Below the pieces are notes generated by a model. It did no database searches. It was not told the DNA's origin and worked only from the letters and a program-made list of their open reading frames with translations. From NCBI RefSeq assembly GCF_013449685.1, contig NZ_JACDSF010000017.1, positions 228,274 through 292,273 of the forward strand: a stretch of DNA of 64,000 nt, read 5' to 3'. Below are positions 19,532 through 28,536 of the stretch, in pieces. This DNA is from Pectobacterium brasiliense. Lineage in GTDB: Bacteria; Pseudomonadota; Gammaproteobacteria; Enterobacterales; Enterobacteriaceae. A program made the translations under genes and the position numbers. Each line of letters opens with the position of its first letter. Positions within the stretch are counted from its first letter, which is position 1.

Positions 19532-20629
19532 TTACCGTTTTAACGGCGTGGTGCCATTTTCATCGGCACTTGTTACAGCATCCTGAGGGTCTCGGATTGT
19601 TCTACGAAACCATGTCAACACCCGCCATATCCGGCTGATCATCCAGAAATAACCGCAGAACGCCATCAGAAAGACACTAAGCATAATAGACTCAGCGATG
19701 TGAATGCGCTCACCTAAAATACCGATAAGCGAAAATAACATCGCCACAAGAAGAATAACGACCAGTGCCTGACGCGGCGTCAGGCCTGCTCGCATTAATA
19801 TATGGTGCAAATGTTCACGGTCAGGCTTAAACGGGCTATCGCCACGACGGATACGGCGAACCATAATCGTCACCATATCCATAAGTGGAATGGCGATAAG
19901 CCACAGTGCAGTAACCGGACGAATCACCGCATTTTCCCCCTGTGTCGCCAGCATCAGTAACCATATCACCGTAAAACCAATCAACGTACTGCCCGCATCG
20001 CCCATGAATACCTTGAATTTCCTTCCCCATAATAGGCCTAAATTAAGGAGGATATAAGGCAACGTTGCAGCCAACAGACACGCGCTCCAGAGCGCTAGCT
20101 CATGATGGCCACCAAGGTAGAACACAATAGCCAACGCGCCAAATGTCACGCAGGATAACGCCCCGAGTAAGCCATCGATGCCGTCAACCATATTAAAGGC
20201 ATTGATCGCTCCCCATACTGCAAATAGTGTCACCGTGTAACCAAAGATACCGAGGAAAAGTTCATACCCGAAGAGAACGTGTCCTAATGTCTCCAGGTAC
20301 AACCCGGCATACATCATTAACCCAGCGACAGCGGCTTGTAATCCCACACGGGGTAAGACAGGAAGATCAAAGCGATCATCGAGCACACCGACGACCAGAA
20401 GTGCAGTGGCACAAATCATATACAGAGAGAAATCAGGTAGCCAATCCGGTTGCAAGACATACAAAACCCATAGGGCGAGATAGATGGATACCCCACCAAC
20501 AAGGGGAATATGCCCTTGGTGCTTTTTACGTACATTAGGTTTATCGACTAAGCCAACACGAATTGCCGCTTTTCTTGCTAAGAAAAGTGCGACAAAAGCG
20601 CTTAGAAAGATCACTATGAATTCTTGCAT
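19532..20629 (-). CDS. WecA-type undecaprenyl-phosphate N-acetylhexosamine-1-phosphate transferase
   Basis: Starts the repeat unit by putting an HexNAc-1-phosphate on undecaprenyl phosphate. The 365-residue polytopic protein has about eleven membrane segments and the PNPT-family motifs GVLDDRFD (81-88), NAFNMVDGIDGL (143-154), FMGDAGS (208-214) and HLHH (273-276). It resembles E. coli WecA (Rfe) strongly, but is the first gene behind the JUMPstart element of an export locus. Classic colanic acid and amylovoran loci use a WcaJ/AmsG phosphoglycosyl transferase instead, and none is visible here. A second wecA is expected in the enterobacterial common antigen locus elsewhere, so this may be a dedicated paralogue. 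I leave the symbol blank. Confidence 0.88.
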   Translation of the reverse strand: MQEFIVIFLSAFVALFLARKAAIRVGLVDKPNVRKKHQGHIPLVGGVSIYLALWVLYVLQPDWLPDFSLYMICATALLVVGVLDDRFDLPVLPRVGLQAAVAGLMMYAGLYLETLGHVLFGYELFLGIFGYTVTLFAVWGAINAFNMVDGIDGLLGALSCVTFGALAIVFYLGGHHELALWSACLLAATLPYILLNLGLLWGRKFKVFMGDAGSTLIGFTVIWLLMLATQGENAVIRPVTALWLIAIPLMDMVTIMVRRIRRGDSPFKPDREHLHHILMRAGLTPRQALVVILLVAMLFSLIGILGERIHIAESIMLSVFLMAFCGYFWMISRIWRVLTWFRRTIRDPQDAVTSADENGTTPLKR

Positions 20630-20670
20630 TTTTTACACCATCATTAACCGTTGTATGTTTATACATCAGG

Positions 20671-20708
20671 CACGCTACCGCCCTTGGCTTGTAGCTACCA
20701 ATGCACTA
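20671..20708 (-). promoter_or_regulatory. JUMPstart with ops element (RfaH loading site)
   Basis: On the minus strand the sequence ends in GGCGGTAGCGTG (20682-20671), an exact ops element, preceded by TTGGTAGCTACAAGCC, the body of the JUMPstart consensus. It lies about 40 bases upstream of the WecA-type gene, in the untranslated leader. RfaH binds the non-template ops DNA in the paused elongation complex and makes RNA polymerase resistant to termination over long operons. This predicts RfaH-dependent expression of the whole 20-kb locus. Confidence 0.93.
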
Positions 20709-21359
20709 TCAAAGTACGGCCCCTGTCCTGTGGTTTAAATTTTTAAAGCGTTACGTTACATATTAATTATGATTTTTATTGTAGAGACAGCGTATACCGT
20801 CAACTAGATACCCTTATGACAACAGATACATTAGGTAAACCATATCCTGAATGTGAAGGATGTGACTTAACCCAAAGAACTAACATAGTATTAACCACTC
20901 AAGCGGGAGCACAAGAACAAGATGTTTAGGGCGGGTTTTTTAGGAATAAGACTATGAACATCCATTGTAGCAAAACCTCCGTAGGTATAAAAAACCGATG
21001 AAAAGAACAAACTCAGCCTGCTTCAGGCATAAAAACGGCTGAGTGGGCGACAAAACCACATGATTATGTGGAGATGAGCAGCAGCGCGGTATTCTATGCT
21101 CGGATACATAGCATGATCAAATGTTACGATCTGTATCTCAGCGATACAGCATAAAATTTTGTTTAAGGGCGATAATGGGATTTTTTTAACACGATTTGGC
21201 CTTAATCTGACATGCCACACATAAAAAACGTACAAAAATACGCCATAATTTCTGCACACCACACCACACGCTAAAGAATATCCCTGCAAATTCTGGTTCA
21301 TCTGTGCATGCCCTGATACGCTATCGAGGTTATGTTCCTTTAAAGGTGAAAAAAGAGAT
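20709..21359. other. Divergent intergenic region between the polysaccharide locus and yegH
   Basis: About 650 bases with no firm gene. The left part should contain the minus-strand promoter feeding the JUMPstart leader. A 37-codon frame with a CEGC motif starts at ATG 20816 and ends at 20929, without a clear ribosome site. ACTCAGCC at about 21011 pairs with GGCTGAGT near 21043, and CTGTATC/GATACAG form a hairpin at 21131-21149. The segment is AT-rich with no recognisable RNA gene. The right end has a GGTGAAAAAAGAG stretch leading into yegH. Confidence 0.5.
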
Positions 21360-22946
21360 ATGGAGTGGATCGCTGATCCAACGATATGGGCCGGGTTGGC
21401 TACGCTGGTTGTCCTGGAACTGGTTCTGGGCATTGATAATCTTATCTTCATTGCCATTCTGGCTGAGAAACTACCAAAAGAACAACGCGATAAAGCCAGA
21501 GTCGTCGGTCTGTTACTTGCCCTGATTATGCGCCTGGGTCTGTTGGCGTCCATTTCGTGGCTGGTGTCGTTGACTACCCCACTCTTCACGTTCCTTGGGC
21601 ACACATTCAGCGCTCGCGATGTCATCATGCTGGTTGGAGGGCTGTTTCTACTCTTTAAAGCCACCATGGAACTCAACGAACGTCTCGAAGGAAAAGATGA
21701 GGAGCAGCACGCTCAACGTAAAGGTGCACGTTTCTGGCCGGTAGTAGCACAGATCGTGGTACTGGACGCTGTATTCTCGCTGGATTCTGTGATTACCGCC
21801 GTCGGCATGACCGATCACTTGCTGGTCATGATGTCCGCCGTGACCATCGCTATTTTCCTCATGCTGCTGGCCAGCAAGCCACTGACTCGTTTTGTCGCTG
21901 AACACCCGACCATCGTTATCCTGTGTCTCAGTTTCCTGCTGATGATTGGTTTCAGTCTGGTCGCAGACGCTTTTGGTTATCACATCCCTAAAGGCTACCT
22001 CTACGCCGCGATAGGTTTCTCGGTGATGATTGAGATGTTGAATCAGGTTTCCCTGTTCAACCGCCGGCGCTTTCTTTCTTCTTCGGTTCCACTACGCCAG
22101 CGCACCGCGGAAGTGGTTTTGCGTATCTTGCGCGGTAACCATGAAGAAGCTGAACTGGACAATCAAACCTCATCGATGATTGCAGACAACACCCGGGCGG
22201 GTCAGGAAGTTTTCAATCTTCAGGAACGCCGGATGATAAAGCGGGTCTTGGGGCTAGCGCAGCGAACCATCAGCAGCATTATGACGTCGCGGCATGACAT
22301 CGACTCAGTTGAGCTGAATATTACACAGGATGCGCTCGCTAAACTGTTAACGACCAACCAACATTCCCGACTAGTGGTAACCGACAGCAGTACCTCCGAC
22401 GAACCGTTAGGTATCGTACATGTTGCCGATTTACTCCAGCAGCAGCTAAACCGCGAGCCGTTCAATCCACGTATTCTGATTCGTCAGCCGCTGGTCTTTC
22501 CTGAACAGCTTTCACTGTTACAGGCTTTGGAACAGTTTAGAGAAGCGCGAACGCACTTTGCGTTTGTCGTTGATGAATTTGGTTCGATGGAAGGGATAGT
22601 CACATTAAGCGACGTGATGGAAACCATTGCTGGCAACCTGCCGCGCGAAGGGGAAGATCGCGATGCGCGCCATAGTATTCAGCAGAATGACGATGGTAGT
22701 TGGACCGTAAATGGCTATATTCCGCTGGAAGACTTAACGATGTATGTTCCGCTGACGCTGGATGAAAAGCGCGAATACTACACGTTGGCGGGGCTGTTGA
22801 TGGAGCACGCGCAACGGGTTCCGCAGGTGGGCGATGCATTATCAATCGATAACTATCAGTTCACTATTCTGGCGGTAGAAAGCCACCGTATCATTGAGGT
22901 CCGTATTACACCGAATGACGAACCACAGACTGATTTTGAAGTGTGA
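21360..22946 (+). CDS. yegH: TerC-family membrane protein with CBS and CorC/HlyC domains
   Basis: A 528-residue protein collinear with E. coli YegH. Residues 1-230 form a TerC-like membrane domain ([17 protein letters not shown] near the start and [18 protein letters not shown] near 137, with the paired acidic motifs of this family). A CBS pair follows (about 300-430, including [24 protein letters not shown]), then a CorC_HlyC domain to the end. The molecular function is not established; metal-ion transport or membrane homeostasis is suspected for the family. In E. coli it also lies between wza and asmA. It is transcribed divergently from the polysaccharide locus. Confidence 0.93.
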   Translation: MEWIADPTIWAGLATLVVLELVLGIDNLIFIAILAEKLPKEQRDKARVVGLLLALIMRLGLLASISWLVSLTTPLFTFLGHTFSARDVIMLVGGLFLLFKATMELNERLEGKDEEQHAQRKGARFWPVVAQIVVLDAVFSLDSVITAVGMTDHLLVMMSAVTIAIFLMLLASKPLTRFVAEHPTIVILCLSFLLMIGFSLVADAFGYHIPKGYLYAAIGFSVMIEMLNQVSLFNRRRFLSSSVPLRQRTAEVVLRILRGNHEEAELDNQTSSMIADNTRAGQEVFNLQERRMIKRVLGLAQRTISSIMTSRHDIDSVELNITQDALAKLLTTNQHSRLVVTDSSTSDEPLGIVHVADLLQQQLNREPFNPRILIRQPLVFPEQLSLLQALEQFREARTHFAFVVDEFGSMEGIVTLSDVMETIAGNLPREGEDRDARHSIQQNDDGSWTVNGYIPLEDLTMYVPLTLDEKREYYTLAGLLMEHAQRVPQVGDALSIDNYQFTILAVESHRIIEVRITPNDEPQTDFEV

Positions 22947-22974
22947 TGCTAAGCATAGCCTTATCTTCAATTGT

Positions 22975-23030
22975 TGCCTATATAGGCAGCTTTAATTTCA
23001 TACCCTATAATGTTTCCTATATAGGCAACA
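22975..23030. promoter_or_regulatory. Two palindromic operators before hipB
   Basis: TGCCTATATAGGCA at 22975-22988 is a perfect 14-base palindrome. At 23011-23030 the sequence TGTTTCCTATATAGGCAACA is a 20-base palindrome with one mismatched pair. They share the core CCTATATAGG, with centres 39 bases apart, and lie 15-70 bases before the hipB start. HipB dimers bind palindromic operators to autoregulate hipBA, so these are good candidates for cooperative HipB sites. Confidence 0.85.
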
Positions 23031-23044
23031 TTATAGGTAAAACA

Positions 23045-23302
23045 ATGAGCAATAGACTCGCGATAGGTAAAAAAATAGCCGATACGCGGAAAGAGATGGG
23101 AAAAACTCAGCAACAGATGGCCGATGCAACGGGTATTTTCAAAACCACGCTATCGAAGATAGAAAATGGCCGTTTCACCGGTTCCCTCGACATACTAGAG
23201 CGCTACCTTGATTCTGTCGGGCTTCAACTTACCGTAGCACCAAAACAACATACCTTACCCAGATGGGACGAAATTGACGATTTATTCTCTGAGGACAAAT
23301 GA
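23045..23302 (+). CDS. hipB: HipB-type antitoxin, XRE-family DNA-binding protein
   Basis: An 85-residue helix-turn-helix protein: AIGKKIADTRKEMGKTQQQMADATGIFKTTLSKIENG is a complete Cro/C1-type HTH (residues 6-42, cited in parts as MGKTQQQMADATG and TTLSKIENG). The ATG at 23045 sits right behind the palindromic operators; an upstream in-frame start would put those palindromes inside the coding region. Its stop overlaps the hipA start (ATGA). Expected role: neutralise HipA and repress the operon. The C-terminal RWDEIDDLFSEDK tail could contact HipA. Confidence 0.9.
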   Translation: MSNRLAIGKKIADTRKEMGKTQQQMADATGIFKTTLSKIENGRFTGSLDILERYLDSVGLQLTVAPKQHTLPRWDEIDDLFSEDK

Positions 23303-24513
23303 TGGTTCTATCATCTCTGCCAGGAAAAGTTGATCGTCTGACCGTTTTTTCCAGTGAAGACGAAACTGGGATATTAACCCATGGTTCTGTTCATTATTAT
23401 CAACCCACACAGGATAGACTCAATGTATCACTAACCATGACAGGAAATGGCATGGATGGTTACTCATCTGGCGCATTGCATCCCATATTTTCTCAAAATT
23501 TACCTGAAGGCTTTAATCGCCGCTACATTTCTGAAAAACTGGCACGCTATGCCAACGTTAACGATATGTACCTTCTTGCTTTACAAGGCGATCGTGGGAT
23601 TGGAATGCTAAACTACGCGGGTGAATTTACGCTCCCAGACGCTGAGCCAATCAGCCTGTCAGATATATTGACCTATCAGGGAACCGAACCCTTGTTTCCT
23701 CAATTGTTGGAAAAATATTATCTGCGCAACTCTCTGGCTGGTGTGCAACCCAAAGTCAGCATTTCAAAGACAGACCGAACCCTTGAACAGAAAGATTTGA
23801 TCGTTAAGTCGTTCGATGATGAATTTCCACTTTTGACCGTTAACGAGTTCGTCTGCATGGAGGCAGCAAAGTATTGCAGATTGAATGCTCCCCAAGTTTA
23901 TTTATCAGAAAATCTTGAAACCTTTGTTATCGAGCGTTTTGACAGACCGAATGGCAACGCTCTCGGCTATGAAGATTTTACGACGTTATTGAAAAAACCA
24001 AACACTCCTGATGCCAAATATACCGGTAGTTATGAAACGTTACTAAAAGCCACGTTGCTCTATACTGGCAGTCTTTCTGAAGTGGAAAAAATGTATCAAT
24101 ACATCGTATTTAACTGCTTGATTGGGAACGGGGATGCTCATTTAAAAAACTTTGCGCTGCAATATACCCAGGACATGAAAAATATTTTTGTATCACCCAT
24201 TTATGACGTCACGCATACCCTCATCTATGATTCAATAGACAACAAAATGGCTTTAAAATTAGCCAACAGCAAAGTTTTCCCAGACAAAAACCATCTATTG
24301 GCATTAGCTGAATCTCAACACTTTAAGATTCGTGGCGCAAAGGAAATGATTGAATCAACGGCTGACGGAATTCTGGAATATATTGAGCAGTCATCTGAAA
24401 TTTCACTATTTGATGGTTTGAAAACGTCTATCGCACAATCTGTCTCGACTGTCATGACTACGCAATATGCTAACAAACCCTACCGCCATGACAGAAAATT
24501 GAAATTTGAGTAG
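23299..24513 (+). CDS. hipA: HipA-family serine/threonine kinase toxin
   Basis: A 404-residue HipA protein. E. coli HipA phosphorylates GltX and causes growth arrest and persistence. Here the N-terminal domain has YSSGALHPIFSQNLPEGF (about 55-72). The P-loop-like SLAGVQPKVSIS is at 145-156. The kinase core has NGDAHLKNF (277-285, Asp279 as catalytic base) and SPIYDVTHT (299-307, Asp303 for magnesium). All key residues are present, so the protein should be active. It overlaps hipB by four bases and is followed 15 bases later by an MntA-type gene. The target need not be GltX, since HipA variants differ in substrate. Confidence 0.92.
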   Translation: MMVLSSLPGKVDRLTVFSSEDETGILTHGSVHYYQPTQDRLNVSLTMTGNGMDGYSSGALHPIFSQNLPEGFNRRYISEKLARYANVNDMYLLALQGDRGIGMLNYAGEFTLPDAEPISLSDILTYQGTEPLFPQLLEKYYLRNSLAGVQPKVSISKTDRTLEQKDLIVKSFDDEFPLLTVNEFVCMEAAKYCRLNAPQVYLSENLETFVIERFDRPNGNALGYEDFTTLLKKPNTPDAKYTGSYETLLKATLLYTGSLSEVEKMYQYIVFNCLIGNGDAHLKNFALQYTQDMKNIFVSPIYDVTHTLIYDSIDNKMALKLANSKVFPDKNHLLALAESQHFKIRGAKEMIESTADGILEYIEQSSEISLFDGLKTSIAQSVSTVMTTQYANKPYRHDRKLKFE

Positions 24514-24528
24514 CTCTACGACACAATC

Positions 24529-24945
24529 ATGGCATCTTATCAAGAGGTAAACATCGCCAATATGAATGATGAGATCGTTTTGACACTGAAAAAACAGATG
24601 CCTGACATCAAGATGATTTACCTCTTTGGTTCCCAGGCAACAGGCAATGCCAGAGCAGACAGCGACGTTGATATCGCAATCATGGCTACGAGAGCCTTGG
24701 ATCCCGTTGAACGCTGGGAGCTCTCCCACCAGTTAGCAAAAGCAGTAGGTCATGATGTCGATCTTATCGATTTATTGCAGGCCTCGACGGTATTAAAAAT
24801 GGAGATCGTTCGTAACGGCAAGCTACTTTACGATGCGGAAGCAACGGCGGGAGAATTTGAAATGACAACACTTTCAATGTACCAGCATCTGCAAAGAGAG
24901 CGTGCGGATATCATTCATAGCTTTAATCAGGATCTAAAAGCATGA
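24529..24945 (+). CDS. mntA: MntA-type minimal nucleotidyltransferase antitoxin
   Basis: A 138-residue protein with the nucleotidyltransferase signature FGSQATGNARADSDVD (Gly34, Ser35, then Asp46 and Asp48: the GS-x10-DxD pattern). The segments ERWELSHQLAKA and VDLIDLLQASTVL and the tail TLSMYQHLQRERADII match MntA of the Shewanella HepT-MntA module, in which MntA poly-adenylylates and silences the HEPN RNase HepT. It is intact, but hepT is reduced to its first codons immediately downstream. It follows hipA by 15 bases and is probably read from the hipBA promoter. Confidence 0.88.
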   Translation: MASYQEVNIANMNDEIVLTLKKQMPDIKMIYLFGSQATGNARADSDVDIAIMATRALDPVERWELSHQLAKAVGHDVDLIDLLQASTVLKMEIVRNGKLLYDAEATAGEFEMTTLSMYQHLQRERADIIHSFNQDLKA

Positions 24946-25073
24946 CAGATATCTTACTCAACAAAAGCAGCACCTTTAGAGCACGTAGCTTAAAGGTGCT
25001 GCTGTTTACCTCATTTCGATTATCAGGCAGGCACCATAATTTCGGTAGCAATCACCACCACAATCAGCCCAAC
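24942..25073 (+). pseudogene. Vestige of hepT (HEPN toxin start)
   Basis: The ATG overlaps the mntA stop (ATGA), the normal coupling of mntA and hepT. The first eight codons read MTDILLNK, a typical HepT N-terminus. From about codon 9 the sequence changes into an unrelated hairpin and the antisense of the dcuC 3' end, with no HEPN R-x4-6-H motif. So the toxin has been lost, probably by a deletion or recombination ending at the hairpin. The residual frame of 43 codons is not expected to make a functional protein. Confidence 0.65.
24966..25003 (-). terminator. Terminator between dcuC and mntA (convergent)
   Basis: AGCAGCACCTTTA (24966-24978) pairs perfectly with its complement at 24991-25003 around a 12-base loop. 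On the minus strand the stem is followed by TTTTGTT, so it works as a Rho-independent terminator for dcuC. On the plus strand the tail is less T-rich but may also stop hipBA-mntA transcription. Confidence 0.85.
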
Positions 25074-26375
25074 TAAAACCGGAACCGATGTGCGCTTAAC
25101 CACCTCAAACGGCGATATTTTCGCCATCCCAGCGACCGCAACAACTACGCCGGATACCGGAGAAATGGTACGGCCCAAGTTGGAAGCCTGAAGCATCGGA
25201 ATCGCCAGATAAGCAGGGTTGATGCCCATTTGCGACGCCAACTTTGGAATCAGCTCAACAAACGCATAGAACGGTGCATTGCCCGAGCCCGTTGTCATCG
25301 CAGCCAACATCGTGATCGCGACCAGTACCAGCATAATCACCAACCCACCGCTGCCGAATGACTGCGCCAGGCCAATCAAGCCACTGATAAAACCAATCGT
25401 GCCAAGCCCCTGAGCAAAAACACCGGCTGCAACTAACAGGATGACGACGCTAGAGAAGGCATCGGCCATCCCACGGTAAGCCACATCCAGCCCATCAAAC
25501 ACTTTTTGCGCGCTGAACGAACGGACAAATTCCAGTACTGCGGCCAGCACCATACAGATAACCAATACAGTGATAATGTGGAGTTCCGGCCCCCATTTGC
25601 CATCAAACACCAGTACACCCATGATCGGCGTAAACGGCAGAATGGCGTAAAAACGCGGGGCATCCGTCGTGATCTCGCTGACGTCCAGAATCTCATGGCT
25701 GACATTCGCTTTGTTATCCAGATAGCGCTGCCAGAAGAAATGTGCGACGGCCATACACACGATCGCCATGATGGAAATAGGCAGCGTGGCTTTAAAGGCA
25801 AAATCCACTAATTTCATCTGTGATGCCTGTGCGGCAAGGACTACGTCGCCCGACGTCGGCGACAGAATCAACGCCACAGGGGAGGCGCAGATTGCAGCAG
25901 CGGCACCGCGACTAATACCAACGTTCACCATGACGGGGAACAACGTTGCCATCAACAGCACACCTAATCCCGTGGCTGATGACACCGCCAACGACATCAG
26001 GCAGGCGACAAAATAGGCCGCGATCATCAGTAAATAAGGCGAGTTAATCATTTTCAGCGGGCGTGAAACCAACTTCACAACGACATCATTGGCACCGATA
26101 TGCGTCATATAAGCGGCAAATCCACACAGCACCATAATCATCATGCCGAGATCGCCACCGCGGCTCATCAGCAAAATTTTTACGTATTCAACAATATCTG
26201 TTGCACTCCAGCCCGTCGCCTTGGCGCTGGCTGGTAATACGTTTTTTCCCAGCATGGCACTGATTGCCAAAAGTAAGAGGCCGCCCACCAGCAACACGCC
26301 AGTCGCGGAGTACCCTTTTATAATGTAACGACCAACCAGAATCGTTACAGCAACACCAATCAAAAGTTCGAGCAT
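25023..26375 (-). CDS. dcuC: Anaerobic C4-dicarboxylate transporter DcuC
   Basis: A 450-residue inner-membrane protein with about twelve membrane segments, closely matching E. coli DcuC (LLIGVAVTILVGRYIIKGYSATGV at the start, AVSSATGLGVLLMATLFPVMVNVGISRG in the middle, SNLGRTISPVSGVVVAVAGMAKISPFEVVKRTSVPVLVGL near the end, each quoted only in part as GRYIIKGYSATGV, SSATGLGVLLMATLFPVM and LGRTISPVSG). It mainly exports succinate during fumarate respiration or mixed-acid fermentation. It is transcribed convergently to hipBA-mntA and has its own terminator. It lies between yegH and asmA, which are adjacent in E. coli. Confidence 0.93.
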   Translation of the reverse strand: MLELLIGVAVTILVGRYIIKGYSATGVLLVGGLLLLAISAMLGKNVLPASAKATGWSATDIVEYVKILLMSRGGDLGMMIMVLCGFAAYMTHIGANDVVVKLVSRPLKMINSPYLLMIAAYFVACLMSLAVSSATGLGVLLMATLFPVMVNVGISRGAAAAICASPVALILSPTSGDVVLAAQASQMKLVDFAFKATLPISIMAIVCMAVAHFFWQRYLDNKANVSHEILDVSEITTDAPRFYAILPFTPIMGVLVFDGKWGPELHIITVLVICMVLAAVLEFVRSFSAQKVFDGLDVAYRGMADAFSSVVILLVAAGVFAQGLGTIGFISGLIGLAQSFGSGGLVIMLVLVAITMLAAMTTGSGNAPFYAFVELIPKLASQMGINPAYLAIPMLQASNLGRTISPVSGVVVAVAGMAKISPFEVVKRTSVPVLVGLIVVVIATEIMVPA

Positions 26376-26638
26376 AGTGGGTTTCGATACCTGAGTAATA
26401 AATTATCTGACAGAAATTCCCCGGCAGCGGAGTAACACCGCACCGAAAACAGGGAGCGAAGTTTACTGCTTTAGAAAATAAAAAAAGAGAAAAATATTAA
26501 TATGTAGCGTTAAAAAAGAGACACCGAGCACATAGCCAGTCTGGGGGAGAATGACAAACTGAGGGAATATGTTAGCGAGAAGTTGCCGGTTTACTGACAG
26601 GAATCCGCAAACCGGATAAAAACGGAGTATTTAGAAAA

Positions 26639-28474
26639 TTAAAGACGATCGAGGAGTTGCTTCAGATCCTTGCCCTTCTGGCTTTGCTGATTTTGGCTGG
26701 CCCAATCATTCAGGCGTTTTTTCAATTCGTCCTGCAGGCGTTTACGCAGCAGTTGATCCACCTGTAATTGGTAATTCAATTTATCCCACTCGCCATAGAT
26801 GCGTAACGGGATCTCCGTGTTTTTCAACACGCTGACTAGCTGCTCATCCCCCTGCCACCCTTGCGTGATAGAGACATTCAAGTTGACGTCACACGTCTGG
26901 GCTGGCAAATCGAATTGGCCAGCCCCCGTTAGCGACAGCAGTTCTGAACGGCCATTGAGATCGGTAAGGCGTAACTTACCCGCGTTCAATTGCACTTTCC
27001 CAGTCAACTGTTGCAGTTCGGTATAGCGTTCATAACGCTCTTGTCCTCGCACATTCCCATTGCTACGCGCAACGGTCATCTGCACCATTTGCTGGATATT
27101 CAAACCCTGTAGACGAACGTTATTGCCTTGCAGCATCGCTGTCCCCTGCCACTGCTGGAGCAATGCAGGTAGCGCAAAGCTATTGCCGCTGAACTGCCCC
27201 ACCATTGACAATTTCCCACTGACCGTCTCAGCGGGTAGCGCAAGTACGGACATCAATTGGGATAACTCAACATCCTTGAGGTCTGGCCGTAGCGTGATGT
27301 TGGTCGATGGCTTCGTCACAACCTTACCAGGCAATGAGAAATGCCCACCGCCTAATTCACCGCTCAAGGCCGTCACATCCAGCAGCCCTGGTTGATTGTC
27401 TGCCCGTAGCGTAAATTGGCGGACATCGAGCCCACGATAGATCAGCGCCGCGGCCTGTACTGACAGATGCGCGGTGAATGTCTGTAAGCCATCTTCTGGC
27501 TTGGCTAACCCGCTTTCATTTGAAATCACGGGAGCTGATGATTTAGCTGGCACCACAGCGGCATTGTTATCTTTTCCCGACACGATCCCCAGCAGGGAAT
27601 CCAAATCCAGCTTCTCAGACAACAGATCTAATTCGTAATGCGGGATATCCCCCAGCGTCACGCTACCAGCACCAGACAGTTGGCTATTATTGGTATTAAG
27701 TGAAAGCTGGCTAAACGTAATTTTTTCAGGCTGCTGTTGATAACTTGCCAGAACACTCCCCGTTCCGCTGATACCGTTTGCTGGTATTCCTGCCCCCTGA
27801 AGCTGGTAATCTAGCTTGGTAATATTGGCATTGACCTGCTGAGGGAAATGCAGCAAATCGACATCGGCGGCAAGAGAGAAGACAATATCGCGCTGATCGC
27901 GATTGATACGGCTTGATAATTCGATGCTGACCTGACGGTCGCTGTTCTGCTCTATCGCAAGATTAATGTCACGCACGTTAATCTGCTCATTATTGCTGCG
28001 TTGCAGAATCAACAGGCTATCGGAGACTTTGATCTTATCAATATCCAGCCGCCAGTGCCGCTCCTCAGATGGGGTCTGCGATCCCGCAGGGGCAATGGGC
28101 GCAGTGGTAGACGGTTTGGCTTCACTTTCCGGCGTAAGGCGAATAATGGCACCTTTCAGCATCACCTGCTTGACCGCTAGCTTGTGCGACAACAGCGGCC
28201 ACAGTTGTACATCAAGACGCATGTTCTCGGCGCTGACAATCGGCGCACGGGATCCCGGCGCGCTCAACGACATCCCGCCTGATAATATGCTCAGTTGTGG
28301 CCACACATGCCAACGCAGATCGCCATCCAGTTGAAGGCGATAGCCGCTATGTTCCTCAACTTGCTTCACCATGTAGGCGCGGAAGTCATTGGGATTAACC
28401 AACACGACCAAGGCCGTCATTCCTGCCACCAGCACCACAAGCAGAATTGCCAGCGTCGTCAGAAATCTTCTCAT
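26639..28474 (-). CDS. asmA: AsmA-family outer-membrane assembly protein
   Basis: A 611-residue protein with a single N-terminal membrane anchor (about residues 4-27) and a long periplasmic beta-rich region. The FLTTLAILLVVLVAGMTALVV anchor is followed by NPNDFRAYMVKQVEEHSGYRL, the AsmA start motif, and the C-terminal AsmA_2 region with QQMVQMTVARSNGN and the TELQQLTGKV block. AsmA proteins are bridge-like lipid-transfer candidates involved in outer-membrane biogenesis; asmA mutations suppress misassembled OmpF. It follows dcd with about 60 bases between, as in E. coli. Confidence 0.93.
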   Translation of the reverse strand: MRRFLTTLAILLVVLVAGMTALVVLVNPNDFRAYMVKQVEEHSGYRLQLDGDLRWHVWPQLSILSGGMSLSAPGSRAPIVSAENMRLDVQLWPLLSHKLAVKQVMLKGAIIRLTPESEAKPSTTAPIAPAGSQTPSEERHWRLDIDKIKVSDSLLILQRSNNEQINVRDINLAIEQNSDRQVSIELSSRINRDQRDIVFSLAADVDLLHFPQQVNANITKLDYQLQGAGIPANGISGTGSVLASYQQQPEKITFSQLSLNTNNSQLSGAGSVTLGDIPHYELDLLSEKLDLDSLLGIVSGKDNNAAVVPAKSSAPVISNESGLAKPEDGLQTFTAHLSVQAAALIYRGLDVRQFTLRADNQPGLLDVTALSGELGGGHFSLPGKVVTKPSTNITLRPDLKDVELSQLMSVLALPAETVSGKLSMVGQFSGNSFALPALLQQWQGTAMLQGNNVRLQGLNIQQMVQMTVARSNGNVRGQERYERYTELQQLTGKVQLNAGKLRLTDLNGRSELLSLTGAGQFDLPAQTCDVNLNVSITQGWQGDEQLVSVLKNTEIPLRIYGEWDKLNYQLQVDQLLRKRLQDELKKRLNDWASQNQQSQKGKDLKQLLDRL

Positions 28475-28536
28475 GCCATCCTCATTGCGAAACGCACGGC
28501 CACCTGCTTTTACCTTACAGGCCTGTCGCCAGACGC

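Noticed and set aside
1-20708. Locus as the standard colanic acid cluster
   Set aside because: wza, wzb, wzc, gmd, fcl, gmm, manC and manB are shared, but the wcaJ, wcaK, wcaL and wcaM type genes and the usual order are absent; an initiating WecA-type gene and different transferases are present.
21023-21676. 217-codon minus-strand frame overlapping the start of yegH
   Set aside because: It is antisense to the well-conserved YegH N-terminus and its translation shows no recognisable domain.
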